A DNA stretch of 64,000 nt. Source: Chrysoperla carnea. Its lineage: Eukaryota > Arthropoda > Insecta > Neuroptera > Chrysopidae. The notes under the pieces are model-generated. The model worked only from the letters and a program-made list of their open reading frames with translations. It ran no database searches and had not been told where the DNA came from. This document shows positions 37,857 through 51,100 of this stretch, one piece after another. A program made the position numbers and the translations under genes. How positions within the stretch are numbered: the stretch's first letter is position 1; every line of letters begins with the position of its first letter. The stretch is from contig NC_058339.1 in the NCBI RefSeq assembly GCF_905475395.1, positions 38,573,172 through 38,637,171 on the forward strand, in the 5' to 3' direction.

Positions 37857-38766
37857 TTATTTTGTTGAATTAATTGTTGCTGGTAACAATGGTGCAATAT
37901 TCGATAAAATATCTTGTTGAGTGCCCAAAGTTTTCGTACTAAAATTTGATGTTACACTAATAACAGCATTTGGTATTGCTATTGGTACTGTGTTATTATT
38001 TTGAAGTACCACCAGTGAAGCATTTGATTGATTATTAGCTGGAGCTGCAAATGTGCCAAAATTTATTGGTGCTATGCCTGTGATTGCTTTACCACTTATG
38101 TTGGTTTGGATCGGTGTTGGAATATTGGATAAGTCAATAACACTTCCATTATGATGTTGTCGGAAGAACGATAAATCTACTTCCTCGTCACTATAAAATT
38201 ATAAACAAAAATAAATGTTTACGAAAAAAAAGTTAAGGTACGATATGATTTTACCTGTCCGATGAATCTTCTTCACTAGATGTAGCATTAGTTAAAATTC
38301 CTACTTCATAAACCACAGCCCGAATAACGTATCTAAAAAGAAAAATTACTTTAAATTTCATCAAATAAAAATTCCATTTGTTTAAACTTACAAATCTTGT
38401 GCTCCCGTACTATTCGTCAGATTACCAGAATCTTGTTCATCAAAATCTTCGCCGTTATTTTCAGGTACCATTGGTAATCCATAAAATAAATTAATAGTGC
38501 ATCCGCCAATCAGGGCAATAAATAAATATTTCTAAAATTAAAAATTATTAAAAATATTAATTATTTTATATTTAGAAAATTAATCACTTAAAACATTTAA
38601 AATAAATGTTAAATTGTGTTTAATAATAACTAATTCGAAGAGGCTGAGTAAGTCACAAAAAAGTGACGAATCGTTACGAATTAGTTAAAAATAAACGAGT
38701 AATTATTTTGGTAAATAAATTTTTTTATAACAATTAAAATTCGATCCATACTTGTAGTAATCCCAT
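37857..38766 (-). CDS. Small secreted Asn-rich protein, unknown family
   Basis: Four exons on the minus strand: 38752-38766, 38392-38531, 38255-38332 and 37857-38190, phases consistent, 188 aa. The start MGLLQ plus KYLFIALIGGCTINLFYG forms a typical signal peptide, with likely cleavage near residues 23-25. The mature part has a compact stretch LYVIRAVVYEVGILT (residues 52-66), a Ser/Asp/Glu-rich acidic block (69-81), then an Asn/Ala/Pro/Thr-rich tail. Ten N-glycosylation sequons are visible, at N42, N45, N67, N92, N108, N131, N134, N143, N160 and N185. There is no Cys outside the leader, so no disulfide fold is expected. I do not recognise the family. A secreted glycoprotein (cuticular, salivary or mucin-like) is inference. 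Confidence 0.75.
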
Positions 38767-38862
38767 AATGATTGTTGTTGATTCTTGTTACTATTTGAAA
38801 ATTGATTTTCTGACTGATAAAAAATTCGTAACACTTGGAGGTTTTAAACAGAAAACGTTTGT

Positions 38863-38896
38863 ACTAATAAATTTCACCTTGTTCATCTATTATATA
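38863..38896 (-). promoter_or_regulatory. TATA box and initiator of the secreted-protein gene
   Basis: On the minus strand TATATAA spans 38896-38890. An initiator-like TTAGT spans 38867-38863 and places +1 near 38865, about 31 bases after the TATA start. The ATG follows about 100 bases later. The spacing is the standard RNA polymerase II core-promoter geometry. Confidence 0.55.
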
Positions 38897-38899
38897 CTC

Positions 38900-41800
38900 G
38901 ATCTTTACATTGACATTGTAATTAGAATTATATATTAAAATAATTAACACCTTTTTAATTAATTATACTAATTTTTAAATCTTTAGATAGACTTGTGGAA
39001 ATTATTTTTAGCATAAAATTTTTTTTTAAAGACGGAATAAATAAATCCGCACCATACTCATGTTGGAAAGAGATAAAATTTATTTCTTGTATACTTTTCG
39101 GTATAATTTTGGACATTGAATTTAATATGAATTCTTTCACCTTTTGTGTAGTTAATTATCATAATTAGTTTGGCTCAGGTCATATTTCGATGTTTATTTA
39201 ACTGATATTGAATTTTGATAAACATTAAATTAATCGGAAGTATTCGAGATGTTTTTAAGAAAGAGAAAACATAAAATATGATAAAGTTTATATAATGTGG
39301 TATAATTAAATGAAAATATCAGACTTAAATAGAAATCAGAACGTTTAAAAGACCATAAAATTTACCGAGTTAATGCACATTTTTTAAATACATTTGTAAA
39401 TCCTTTTCAATACATTATTAACAATATTCTCGGTGATTGAGTTCGAACTTCGACAAACAAAGTCAAGATGCATTTGAGAGCTTCAATGAAAAAGAAACAA
39501 CTGTGCAGGATATATTTTAAGCTCAGAAAGCATCGCAAAAAAACAAGTTCAAAAACTAAACTTGCAATTACAGAGACATTTAGAGCTTAAACAATCGTTT
39601 CAACAACTTAGACTAAAGCAGTTATAAAAAATCAGCCTAGGATTAGTAGACTAACAACGGGTAGGGGGTTGTAAAATAAAAAAATTTGCTTGATAAATGT
39701 ATACATTTATAAAAAAAAACTATTGCCAGGTAATATAACACTCAAACTATCAGCAAAGCTAAGCCAGATTCTATTATATTTTTTTTCCGTTGTCAATCTA
39801 AATAAAATACTTCGAATTCTATCTTCCATGGAAGAAAATCGCCTTACATACTTTAGAGTCTCAGTTATCATTAGCAAGGATGTGATAAAAAGCCTGTTGT
39901 TTACAAAATTTTTGAGCATAGTTTGGAAGTCTTAACCGTATCACCCTGTAGTAATTGTTTTATTATGTATTTAATGACTCGAATTCCGCGTATTTGAGTA
40001 TACTAAATCCAAATATAAATATTTGTTGCAAATATATTTTGAAGGTAAGGAACAATTTGAAAAATTATTATATCTAGGTTTGTTCTAGGAATTGCAATTA
40101 AGTGGATCTTCTATCAAAAAACACTTCTAAGACCTAATAAAATTATTTACATATTTATAAAATTATGATTAGAAATGTGCTAATTAAAAAAATTGCATTA
40201 CTCATATCTATACTACGCGTTATATGTTTTATTTTTTTTCCGACTGCGCCAGAAGGAGGGTTATGTTTTTCGAATATATGCAAGTGTTATTACTATTACA
40301 TTACATGTGATGAGTACACTTATAATTGCTGAGATTTTAATTAAATTGAGTATGTAGGTATCCGCATATTTTAATGAAATCCAGTGTCTTTAGCCTAAAC
40401 ATCTTGATGGATTTTATTTAGCTTGAGAGGTGTCCTGATTCGTCTTAATTGTAAGAGTGACACTGACTATATCAAAATTCTAAAAATTAAAATGGCCGAT
40501 TTTTGGAGCCATATTATAATATGTCCTCAAAAATTTGCTCCCCTCAAAATCTATCGGATAGGATATCATTGAATAGGAATTAATTAAAAAAATCGATTGA
40601 CGCGCGTTTGGTCTCTAAAACGTTACAAAGGATCATACATACATACATCTAGGCTGAAAATGAAATTTGACGAAATAGATGTTAAATGGGATATCATTGA
40701 ACAGGTATTTGAAAATCGTAACTGAAACTGCGACTGCTTTAAATAAAAACTAAACAGAAAAAACCAAGTCCAGTAGTTAACTGCGGCCTTAACAATCGGG
40801 ATCCAATAAAATCAAGAGCGACTCAATTTGTTTGAATAATGAGCCCCGACGGTTAAAGTAACTACTGTATGTAAACTACTGAATTTGTTTTATCTTTTCA
40901 ATTTTTATTTAACGCAGTCAAGTTTTTTGATTTTTTAAATTAATTTTGTTTAAACTATTTTTATTATTAGTTCTTATTAAACATTATCCATTCTTATATT
41001 ATAAATGCAGGTTTATATTTTGTTCAACTTTTCACGCATAAATCACTAATATACATATATTGATGAAAATTTTCAAGGAAAGAAAGAGCTCGTATCAACT
41101 ACAAATCGAAATTTTCTGACTTGTATGGGAATATATTATAGCAATATATGTAATCATTATTACATGGATGATAAGATAGTTGCCGCAGTGTATTAAATAT
41201 TGGCTCTCATTTGACGTCATGCGGCAAAAATTATATTTTCCATTATCGAAATATTAAATATTACAATTAACATACCCAACTAAAATCAAGCTCCAATAAT
41301 TCGAACGATTAAAAAATAATACAAAATGGAACTAAATTCCTATTGACTGCTTTTGGGCTCCAATCAATACGTGTTGAATCAGATGTTATAGCTGTCTACA
41401 GTCTCGGGCCATTTTTCACAAGTGGTGTTCTTTTGAGAGTATGGGTAAACGCCTAGAAATTTTTCATAATTCCTTCTCTGAGTCTCTTTGAATTTCCATA
41501 GTTAACTTCTCTAACAAATTGTCCGTTTCTACTAAAAGTATATCATCTCCAAAAATTTAAGGTACACGCTAAACCAAGTATAATATTCGAAAATGTTAGG
41601 GGGATTAAGGTGCTTTAGGTCTTCCGAACAGAACTCCTTTAGTACGGTCAATGTAGACAACCAAAAATTTTTTAACACATTTTTTAACAAGTGTTGTTTC
41701 TTGCTCAAAACATTTTGAACTTTTGTGACACTACTCTCTCCTCTTGGGAGGCAAGTGTCCTTGTGCACTCCCTCGTACGTATGAATATCGAAAAATTTCG

Positions 41801-42907
41801 CTTCACAACAGCTCAAATAATCAGTCGTAGAATGTTGAACTTTTGGATTTAGGACTTTTGAATATACCATCTAGCTGTGTATTTGTGACCTGCCATTAAG
41901 ACTTAAACCGTATTATCGAACAAGCAAAACAAATATATGTAAGCCTATAGTATCCGATCTACGAGATGGCAATGAAATTATATGAATTTCAATCCATTCA
42001 GTAGTTTCTGAGAAACTCTTTAACAGACATTGATATATACTTACAAACATACATACATACGTACTTCTCATCAACTTTTGTATTTTGTCCAGAAGCCCCA
42101 GTAGACTTAGAATAACATATGTAAATATTATTAGCTCATGACTTAAAGAGCGTTGTTTAAAGGACGGTGAATATTATTTTCGCCCGGAGCTAAATAGCAA
42201 AATGCATAGTTTTTCAGTAAATAGCAAAAAATCACGGAAAATTGTATACTTTTACATAATTACCCTTTTCCTGCACATATAATATAAAATTGTTATTCTA
42301 CAGGCCAAAAGCTACATCTTGGCATAGATTTAACATGAATCAATTTGGCATTCCTACATTTTTTACTTCTGAAAATCAGCGAAATTTCGTCTGCTTGGGT
42401 AGAGTATATCCCTGAATCCATTTTACTAAATGATAAGTATACAAGGAAGTTATGAAAAACACCATCTCATAAAAAAGTGTTGTAAAACAATTAAAATTAA
42501 TGCATAACACATTATTTAAAGTAGAAAATGCAAACTAAAAATAATATATTATTAGCATAGAAAATGTTTATCGTTATTATTAATCGTTTACTTAATATTG
42601 ATAATAAACTTTATCAAATAAGTATATGAAACAGATAAAAATTTATACCCAAACATATTATTTTATTTTTAATGTTTTAACAATAAAATTATAGTTAAAA
42701 TTAGTATTCATTTGAAGTGCATATTCTAAAATATTATATTTCAATTTATTTGAATATACACGTAATTAATTTCAATGTAATTAATAAATGTGTGAAGTGA
42801 TCGCATTGTTCAGTAATTAAATAATTGTTATACATCAATATTAAAGTGTAGTGTTATCAAAAAATGATTTGATTGGAAGTTTTAAAAATAAAAATATACA
42901 GAGTCTT
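38900..42907. other. Intergenic DNA with weak repeat traces
   Basis: No host gene seen. CCGACTGCGCCAGAAGGAGG near 40240 and ATATCATTGAA words near 40565 and 40695 look like repeat debris. TCCATTCAGTAGTTTCTGAG near 41994, followed by CATACATACATACG near 42050, resembles a LINE tail. A 112-codon minus ORF at 41532-41870 has no recognisable domain. Confidence 0.35.
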
Positions 42908-45900
42908 ATGATGGATGCTGTTCCAAGTATTCGACCACTTGGATTAATTTGTGGTGTATTAAGTATAGTGTGTATTTTCAATATTTTTATAATTCAGAAA
43001 TCTAAAAAATAAGAAATAGTCAATCGTATAACAATTAACAGATTTAATTGTTTATGATCTCGCAATACAAAAACAAATTATTATAAGGAGGTCCTTTCGC
43101 TTAGGGGATGTAAATTGTGCTTTTTTTTTAAAATTAACATTGACGGAGAAAGGACCTTCTTAATTCAATAAATTAAGTATTTGACTTCTTAAAAATTAAA
43201 GTATAGCAAGAAAATATTATCTTAAATCAAAGTATTTACTTGCTGCTTTTAGAACAAATTTTCCTGCTAGTACTTTTTTTTCAGTTTATTGTTTATTCCT
43301 CAATAAATTTCACGGTAACATATATATTTTTGTGCAAAAACTGAAACCTGAATATTTCGAAAAACTAATTTTCAGTTTTTTTTCACTCCATCTAATCGAT
43401 AACTGGTAGTGTATTCTTGAAAAGTTGGTAGGGTGTTACTTTCTCATTAGACTCTTAACAAATGTTAAACATTTTTGAACATTTTTTTCACAAAAATTTA
43501 CATGCTAAGGTATGATTGAAATTTCACTATACGATAGATAAAGACTTAAACTATTATTAAAAAAATTAATTTTCCTTGTAATCTAACATTTTTTGATTAC
43601 ATGGAAGTCTAAAGGACCCTCTTAAGAAAACAAAAATTTTAAGATTTAAAAATTCATAATCTAATATTGAAGAAAACTTTAGTTTTGGGAAAATCGAAAT
43701 GTGGGGTATTTTTGTAATAAGACGAATCGTTTAAGAAATAATATTAAAGAAAATTACTTCTAAATGGATAGTATGGTGCCTATAATATACAAAAAAAATT
43801 ACCCAACGTATTTGTACTTTTGATGTCAATATATTGTTTGTGTTAAATGAATTAGATCGGGAACACTTTTATGCTTGAAACTTATTTTTTAATATGATGA
43901 ATTTTGCGACTTCAGGTGTACATTCAAAGATAATGAAAAGTAATTAAGTACATTAAAAATTATATTACTTACAAATAAAAGACTTCAAGACTACGAATTA
44001 ATGCTTTTAAGTACTTTTATTGGAATCACCTCACAAATTCAGGCTTTGATAAATATCGACGTAACAATCCAGTTAATGGTGAATAAACGGTGGACTTTCG
44101 CGATGGAAAACTATCTGGATCTTGAATCGGCTTATCCAGAATCGATCAACTTAAAAATCAACTGCAAATGAATCGATCTTAAAAATTGTACAAATTGAAA
44201 AAAAAAAAAAAAGAAATATCAATTTTACCCTATATTTTGAAGATAGAGACAATAAAGAATCGATACTAGATATCGATTTTTTAGATTTAGTGGATTGATC
44301 ACCTCTACCAAAAATTCTATGAAATAATGACTAAGCAATAGATCACTTATCACTCCTCGTTTTGGTTTTACCATTTACTGGATTGTTATATCAAAGTCTA
44401 TATGTTGTACGGTGATTCTATATTAATTCTTAAGCCTTTTGATTATAATATAATCTTCATTATACTTCATTATATTTTTCATTACCTTCTCTCATATTAG
44501 GTATAGCTCACAGAACCATTAACATACAATTAATTATATTAACTCTCTACAATTAATTTAATTCATATAGAAATTGATAAAAAATCCAAGCACCTTGTAA
44601 ACGGTTTTTACATTTTTCTATGCTCAAAACCGATTTAATTTACGAAAAATTCCAAGCAAAAGGGTTGCTTTTTTGTATTTTTTTTAAATACAAAACTTGG
44701 ACCTTAAACCATTACAAAAACTAGCCTGACTTCTAAAGGAGTTTTTTAAAAATTTGAACTTGTTATCGGATAACGCATGCATATACGTGTACACTTCATT
44801 ATCTTTAATATTATCATGTTATCAATCAATCATTGTTAATAACATCCGGTTAAATAACAATATTTATTTATCATTTATTTTGTAGGTACAATCGATTATA
44901 TGGATCGCTTTATCAACAATCTTATTATTAATTTCATACTGTGTGATACCAATTCATTTAAATGATGATTCAAAACCGTTTCAAGTATCAAATCCATATT
45001 TATATTTTTTATTTACGAGATACTTAAGAGGTAACCTTAACAAAATATTTATACTTTAAGGAGGGTAATTAATTATTTAATTATACGTCTATGTATGTAT
45101 TGATATTCATTTTTTAAATACCTAGCTAGTGTTATCAGTTAATAAATAATTATTTAAATTGTTCCTATATACAGGATGAATTAAAATAATAGTCCGTTCA
45201 TTCAAAAAATTCATATGAACATGAATCCGAAAACAGTCCCTTTCAAAGCCACAGCCAACATAAAGTCCTCTTATTTGCTGTGTTAAAGATTTTGGCTAAA
45301 GGGAATTTTCAAATTATAAAGGGGACTGTAATCGAAAAAAAAAATATTTCTAAGCTTTTTACTCTTTACTTTTTCAGACGAAGATTGTGATGATACAGTA
45401 TTAACATTACCAAATCAACCGGAAATTACGTACTTAGTCCAACCGAACATATTTAGAATATGGCTATGGTTTTATTTTGGTTTAAGTATAGCATGGTTTA
45501 TACTATCATGTTTCCTTATAAAAAGTATGATTTAGAAATATTTTATAACTTCTTTAAATTTTTGTTTTGTATCAGATATTGAAATTAATTTTGACTTTTT
45601 TTAGTTACAGCAAGAAAACAATTACCATGTTTGAATTCAGTCGTTTTTATTTGGTTCATAACCGTCATTGAGATATGTGGTATGGATTGTGCTTTATCAA
45701 TTGTGTTTGGAATGGATATCGCCAATTTGCAAGTAAATAATTGATTTTTTTAAGCAATTGACACAACAGACATGGTATAATATATCAAGCGCAGATCCAG
45801 AAAATTTTTTGGATGAAGCATTGTGAACTTATCTATCGCATAAGATATTAATACCAGATCACAGAAACTGCTCACCCAACCGTCAAAATAACTTAAGTCT

Positions 45901-47401
45901 GCTGAGACTAATTTTGGCTAAAAACTTATTTGCAGGCGAGTTTCTCGTGTACAAACTTTAACATAATCAATATTAGTAAAAAAATATTGTTATGCAATAG
46001 TTTGTAAACGAGAAAACCGCCTGGCAAAAAATTTTTAATGTATTGAACAGTCTTGCCTAGAATTCAAAAGAATGGCAGACTGTGAAAGGTTGTTTTCTTT
46101 ATTTTACAAACAATTGTTAATTTTCAACTATGCATTAATTTGTTATGCTAGTTATTTTATACATTTTCTGTTGCTTGTGACTGCATTTATGTCCTCTATC
46201 ATTGACAGAATGTACAAAATTGATTATTTTTTCTGTCACTAACTGACAGTCTATTTATAAGACATGTTTTTTTTCAGAGTAACTATGCCGGAGACTTTAA
46301 ATTTGACGCCATAGTTGCAGGTGTAACAATGTTTTGTATATTTTCAAGAGGTGTTTTTATATGGGTTATCAATTTGAGTTTAGCAATTGGATTATTTTAC
46401 TCAACATTAACAATGCCACATGCGAAAAAAAATCACACGGTAAATTTATAGAAAGAAACATGAAAATTTAGAAATTTGGATAATTTATCTTTTTTAGTTA
46501 ATGGATACATCCGATGACGATCATACAAGTTATTCGAGTAAATTTGGGACAACTTCATTTCGAAATCATCCCAGTCAATGGCAGCCACCAATAGATGCAT
46601 TCACATATTCAAAGTAAATAATTAACAAAATTGTTTAAGTACAATTATTCATAAACAGGTTAGAGCAGAAGAAGTTTGCAATTTTGAAATCGATCGACCC
46701 ACCTTAAACTACTTAAAAATTATTTTAAAAATCAACTTATAAGTATCGATAAAATAATTATAAGTTTTATTTTTAAGCAAATTAAGCTAATTTGGGCACC
46801 GACATTCATGCAGTAGTCCGGCTTTCAAAGTGTAACTGTGATGCTAGGGTACTCACCTTTTCATTGTGACTGAATGGTGGATAGAAAAAAACGTGCTAAG
46901 CGGAAATTATCGTTTATGATGATTCTGAACAATTTCCTCAAAGTGCAGCTTGTTTATCATTTACCTCATTTTAGTGAAACTTGTTTATCCGAGTAAATTA
47001 TAATATCTCCTGGTGGTCTGTCCATCAATTTCTAATAATATATCTTTTTATTTTCTAGCAACACTTTAAAACCACCAGATACACCAATAAACCGTATGCG
47101 GGTCGAAATGCACGCATCACATCCTGGATGGACATTACGGCGGGATAATTCTACGTCCAATCATAAAAACGTAAATGGTATTGATAATAATTCATCATTA
47201 TCATTTAATAATAACTCATATAGACCAGATTCGGACATACATATTCCTTCACGTAATTCAGATGTAAATATTCCATCGCCAGATTATTCACCGGTCCTGC
47301 AACGTGTTCCATCATTCAATATGACACGTCGAAATTCCACCCAACAGAGATATGTTGGATTTGAAAGGAATATCAACAATCCCAATATGCCTTTTTATTA
47401 A
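42908..47401 (+). CDS. Four-transmembrane protein, unknown family
   Basis: Seven exons: 42908-42967, 44886-45030, 45378-45524, 45605-45732, 46278-46439, 46498-46613 and 47059-47401. Phases agree throughout, giving 366 aa. Four hydrophobic helices are visible: residues about 11-43 (with ISYCVIPIHL at its end), about 95-117 (IWLWFYFGLSIAWFILSCFL), about 127-150 and about 172-200. The last includes SRGVFIWVINLSLAIGLFYS. The loop between the first two holds an acidic EDCDD. From about residue 205 the protein is hydrophilic, with Ser/Asn/Pro-rich low complexity and HPGWTLRRD and RRNSTQQRYVGFERN segments; a cytoplasmic C-tail is inferred. Four TMs with a long tail fit MARVEL/tetraspan-like topology, but I see no diagnostic motif. 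The GTGTGT first donor is weak but restores frame. Confidence 0.7.
43086..43163. repeat. 78-bp imperfect inverted repeat
   Basis: AAGGAGGTCCTTTCGC at the left pairs with GAGAAAGGACCTTCTT at the right. It lies in the first intron of the four-TM gene. A solo MITE remnant or a hairpin; no target duplication is clear. Confidence 0.5.
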
Positions 47402-48119
47402 TCAACACACTTAATTGTTTTGTAAGTGAAACTTTAATATCAAGTTGAGGCATTATTATTTAAATTACAAAACATTCACTTACTTGAGATAAAGTTTAAA
47501 TCCAGATACTTTGAGATTACAATTATTTACGAATTTTACATTAAAATTATGGGACTTTAATGGTAAGAAAGACTCTATCTAGCTGTAGCAAAATGGAACA
47601 TATATATATTATAGCAGTCGTAGATATATAATATTTAACGGAAATATTGTTTGTAATATTGTTGCATACCATACATACATACAGGGTGAGTCATTTTAAT
47701 CTATAATGGCTAATAGCTCGCTTTGTAGTTAACCAATTAAAAAATAACTTGCTGAATACAAAAGTTGCTGAGTTTGATGGGGGACATCATGTTCTGGTGT
47801 CTTATTTGAGCTAGTTCTTCAAAATTTCCGAAAAAAGTGTGTGTACCAGAGTGTGTTGTCTTCATTTAAAAAAAGTTATTTTTTCAAAGGTATTGTATGT
47901 AAGTACAAATATGATACATCATCTTTTGTTTTTTCATTCAATGAAAAAATCAGATATGCCTAACACATTTGGTTTACATTTTTTACATTCGTAGCGTTGC
48001 TATCTTAGCGTTAAAATCCCATATTTTCAATGTTTGCTTATTATGACGAAACAGGTAATGGACACAAGCTTTTTCTAAATAAATCCATATAAGTTTTATA
48101 AAAATAAATAAATTATTTA
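47402..48119. other. Convergent 3' region, four-TM gene and ANAPC2
   Basis: The two genes point at each other across about 720 bases. ACAGGGTGAGTCATTTTAAT near 47681 resembles the left end of a common insect MITE type, but no right end is visible. No further gene. Confidence 0.4.
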
Positions 48120-51100
48120 TTAATTTTTTGGTAATTTATAAACACCCCCACTAACAATTAACTTATGTTCCCGTACTTTACCCTCTAAAAAGAATCGTAA
48201 CTCCTGTATACTACATTCCATTGATGTGGGACCTTCAGATACAAACATTTTTAACATTTGATGAATACGATCCAGGGACATTGATTCTAAATTCGTGAGC
48301 ATACCCACAATATATGACCAGAAAACCTGAAAAAACAAATTTTTAATAAGTTCCGTTTTAATGTAAAAATTGTTTCCTTGAGTTGAGTTATAAAAATAGA
48401 AACTATCGCTATGTTAAAGTTTTCATTAAAAAAAAATAATCGTGAAACCAAATAAATAACAACTAACGTATTTAATAGTTTTAATACTTAGTTGTATTTT
48501 ATACTTACACAAATATAACGATTTAAATTTTTTTTAGTACAAGTCAATTACAAAGGCCTGGTAAGTGATATACAGACTGCAGAGGTAGATTATCCATAAA
48601 GCAAATTAGACACGTGCCTACAGGCGCGAGGTTACAAAAGGACGCGCTCGTGGAAATTTTAAATAAAAAATTACAGTCCGTTGATATTGACATTTTTACA
48701 GGCATTAAAATACCTGTTATAAACACCACGGGTCCCTAATTTTTAAAACTGCCTTGCCCGCAAAATTTCTTAATCCGCCTCGGACAGACTATAAAATTAA
48801 TGGAATTTATAAAATTAATCAATTTAGAGGCAGTGAGGGTGGGTTTAGAGGCAAAGAAAACCATCACTTATTTTAATGCCTATTTGTATGTGAAAGAAAT
48901 TGTCATAACCACAGGAATAAGCACCCAATATAGATGGCACTTGCTAAAGTTAGCAAGTTTTTTTTAAAAGTAATTACTCTACCCACCTGCAACTCTTCTT
49001 CACGTTGATCATGAGCAGATGCTAATGCACTTTCCATTTCTTCCTCTTCACATGGCACATCAATTACACCCGTAGTTTGTGGTCGTGTTTTGGTTTTATT
49101 TGCTGCCGATCCTTCGATTAGCACAAATGTATTAGCTTTTTCCTCTCGTAAAACTGCGTGTGATTGCCAATAATGTAATCGTCGACGTAACATTAATGGT
49201 GGCACCTTCATCGACTTACATAATTCATCAATTGTCCAAGATTCTGATAAAATGATACAGAATTATAACGGAACTTCTTAAATGGTCATAAATTACTTAC
49301 TTTTTTCTTGAAAATGCATAATAATCGTTGCTAACATTGGGGAAACCGTTAAATTCAATGTACGATTCTCCAATTCAATTTCTAACTCAACAAATCCTAA
49401 ATGTGGTTTCCAACACAGCGTACGATTACCTTTCAATGCTTCAAAGCCTTTTGTATATAATTCAAATTGTTTTTTTACATCTGGCAACAATTCAAATGTT
49501 TCCTCCTTAAATGGTGGCCAAAACTGTGCGGATAATATTAAAGCTGTTGCTGGAAAACCTTTACTCTCTTCCATATAATTCACATCATTTTGTAAATTTG
49601 CATTCAAACGTTTTGAATCACAGATATCTTTTAACATGACTTCACAATAATGTAATTGTGAATCACCAAATCGTACTTTTAATAATTCTAGGTAACGTAT
49701 TTCTTTTTCGGTATTGCAAGCACTTTGTGATAGTAAACGATCTGCTAATAGAGTTCGATATTCATTTACGAACAATTCTTTACTACCGAAAATATTTACT
49801 AACATTGAAATTATATCGGAAGTTCGGCGGGTTTTCGATGTTTTTGCTACAAAAAAAAAAAAATCTTTGTAAATAAAATTTTTTATATATAAAAAAAGTA
49901 AGTTAATTCAGACAGCTTTAATTTGAGAATGCTACTTTGTTATGATTCAAGTAGAAGGACAATTTTCATGTAAATTGAAATCGAAAAGCTTGAATATGAA
50001 AGTTTACTTATTTTGGACCCAAAAAATATTATGATAATGAAAATTCGAAATATGTGTAACCTGGAATATTTGATTTTGTTTTTTTCTGGTTTTTCGTTCA
50101 AAATCAACTTTATTACTGAGTAAGGTAAAGAAAGTATTTTAATAGCGAAAAAATTCTATCACTTTTCAACGAAAATATTCCTTTTGATTCAGAAAATTGA
50201 AGTTGGGGTTAACAATAGCACACCGAATATAACAACTTTTTTTTTATTGTATCATTAATGAAGAGTCAGTTTCAAAAATTTCCAAAAACGAATGCACCAA
50301 AACTTACTTGGATCAGCATCGATGGGATCAGGCATCCAAGTTTCCCAATCATTACTATCTTCATCCGATAAATACGCATCATCTAACTGCAATGCTTCAC
50401 CTTTTACTAATTCATCAGCTAATTCACTTGAACCTTCTTCAGTTAAATTAGTAACAACACAACGAACTGTATCATCACGTGAACGTAAATATTTCCGTAC
50501 TGGTTCCGTAACAGTATCCAAGAGTACACCAGTTGGATCTAAACGTCGTAGTGCGCGTATTGCCGCAATAAACGCTGTTAAAATGTCTGGCGTACTTACA
50601 CCTTGATGTAATAAACGTAATTTTAACGCTTGTTGTAATTTTGTAGTTAATGTTGAACGTAAATCTGTTTTTGGTAAACATAATCGAATATCATCGATTA
50701 TCGGTTGTGAATCTGGATATTCTGAAATGAATATAATAATAAAAGATTTAATTGATTGCATCTGATATTTTGAGTAAGATAGAATGTAAGCTACTTATAT
50801 TTAACCTTTAACTGACATCGTTAATTTTACAAACATAATTCATACCATTGAGTATTTCTAGCTCACCTTTAATATCAACTTTTTTGCCCTTATTATTTAT
50901 CCCTTATTATTTTGTATGTTAAAATTAAAAGAAAATAAAAACCCAAAAAATATAATTCCGATAAAAAAAAGTTAAATCAACGATTCGAATACTCCTCCAT
51001 TATTTGCTAAAGAATATCCGAGTCGATTATAGAAATCTACCCGGGCCAGAAAATATAGTTTCTAGCACTTGAGGAGAAATATACGCACAATTTTCAACAA

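Noticed and set aside
41532-41870. 112-codon minus ORF
   Set aside because: Composition is less AT-driven than most, but I see no domain, promoter or neighbouring exon; left as unsupported.
50292-50606. 104-codon plus ORF rich in Ser
   Set aside because: Antisense to ANAPC2 exon 5.
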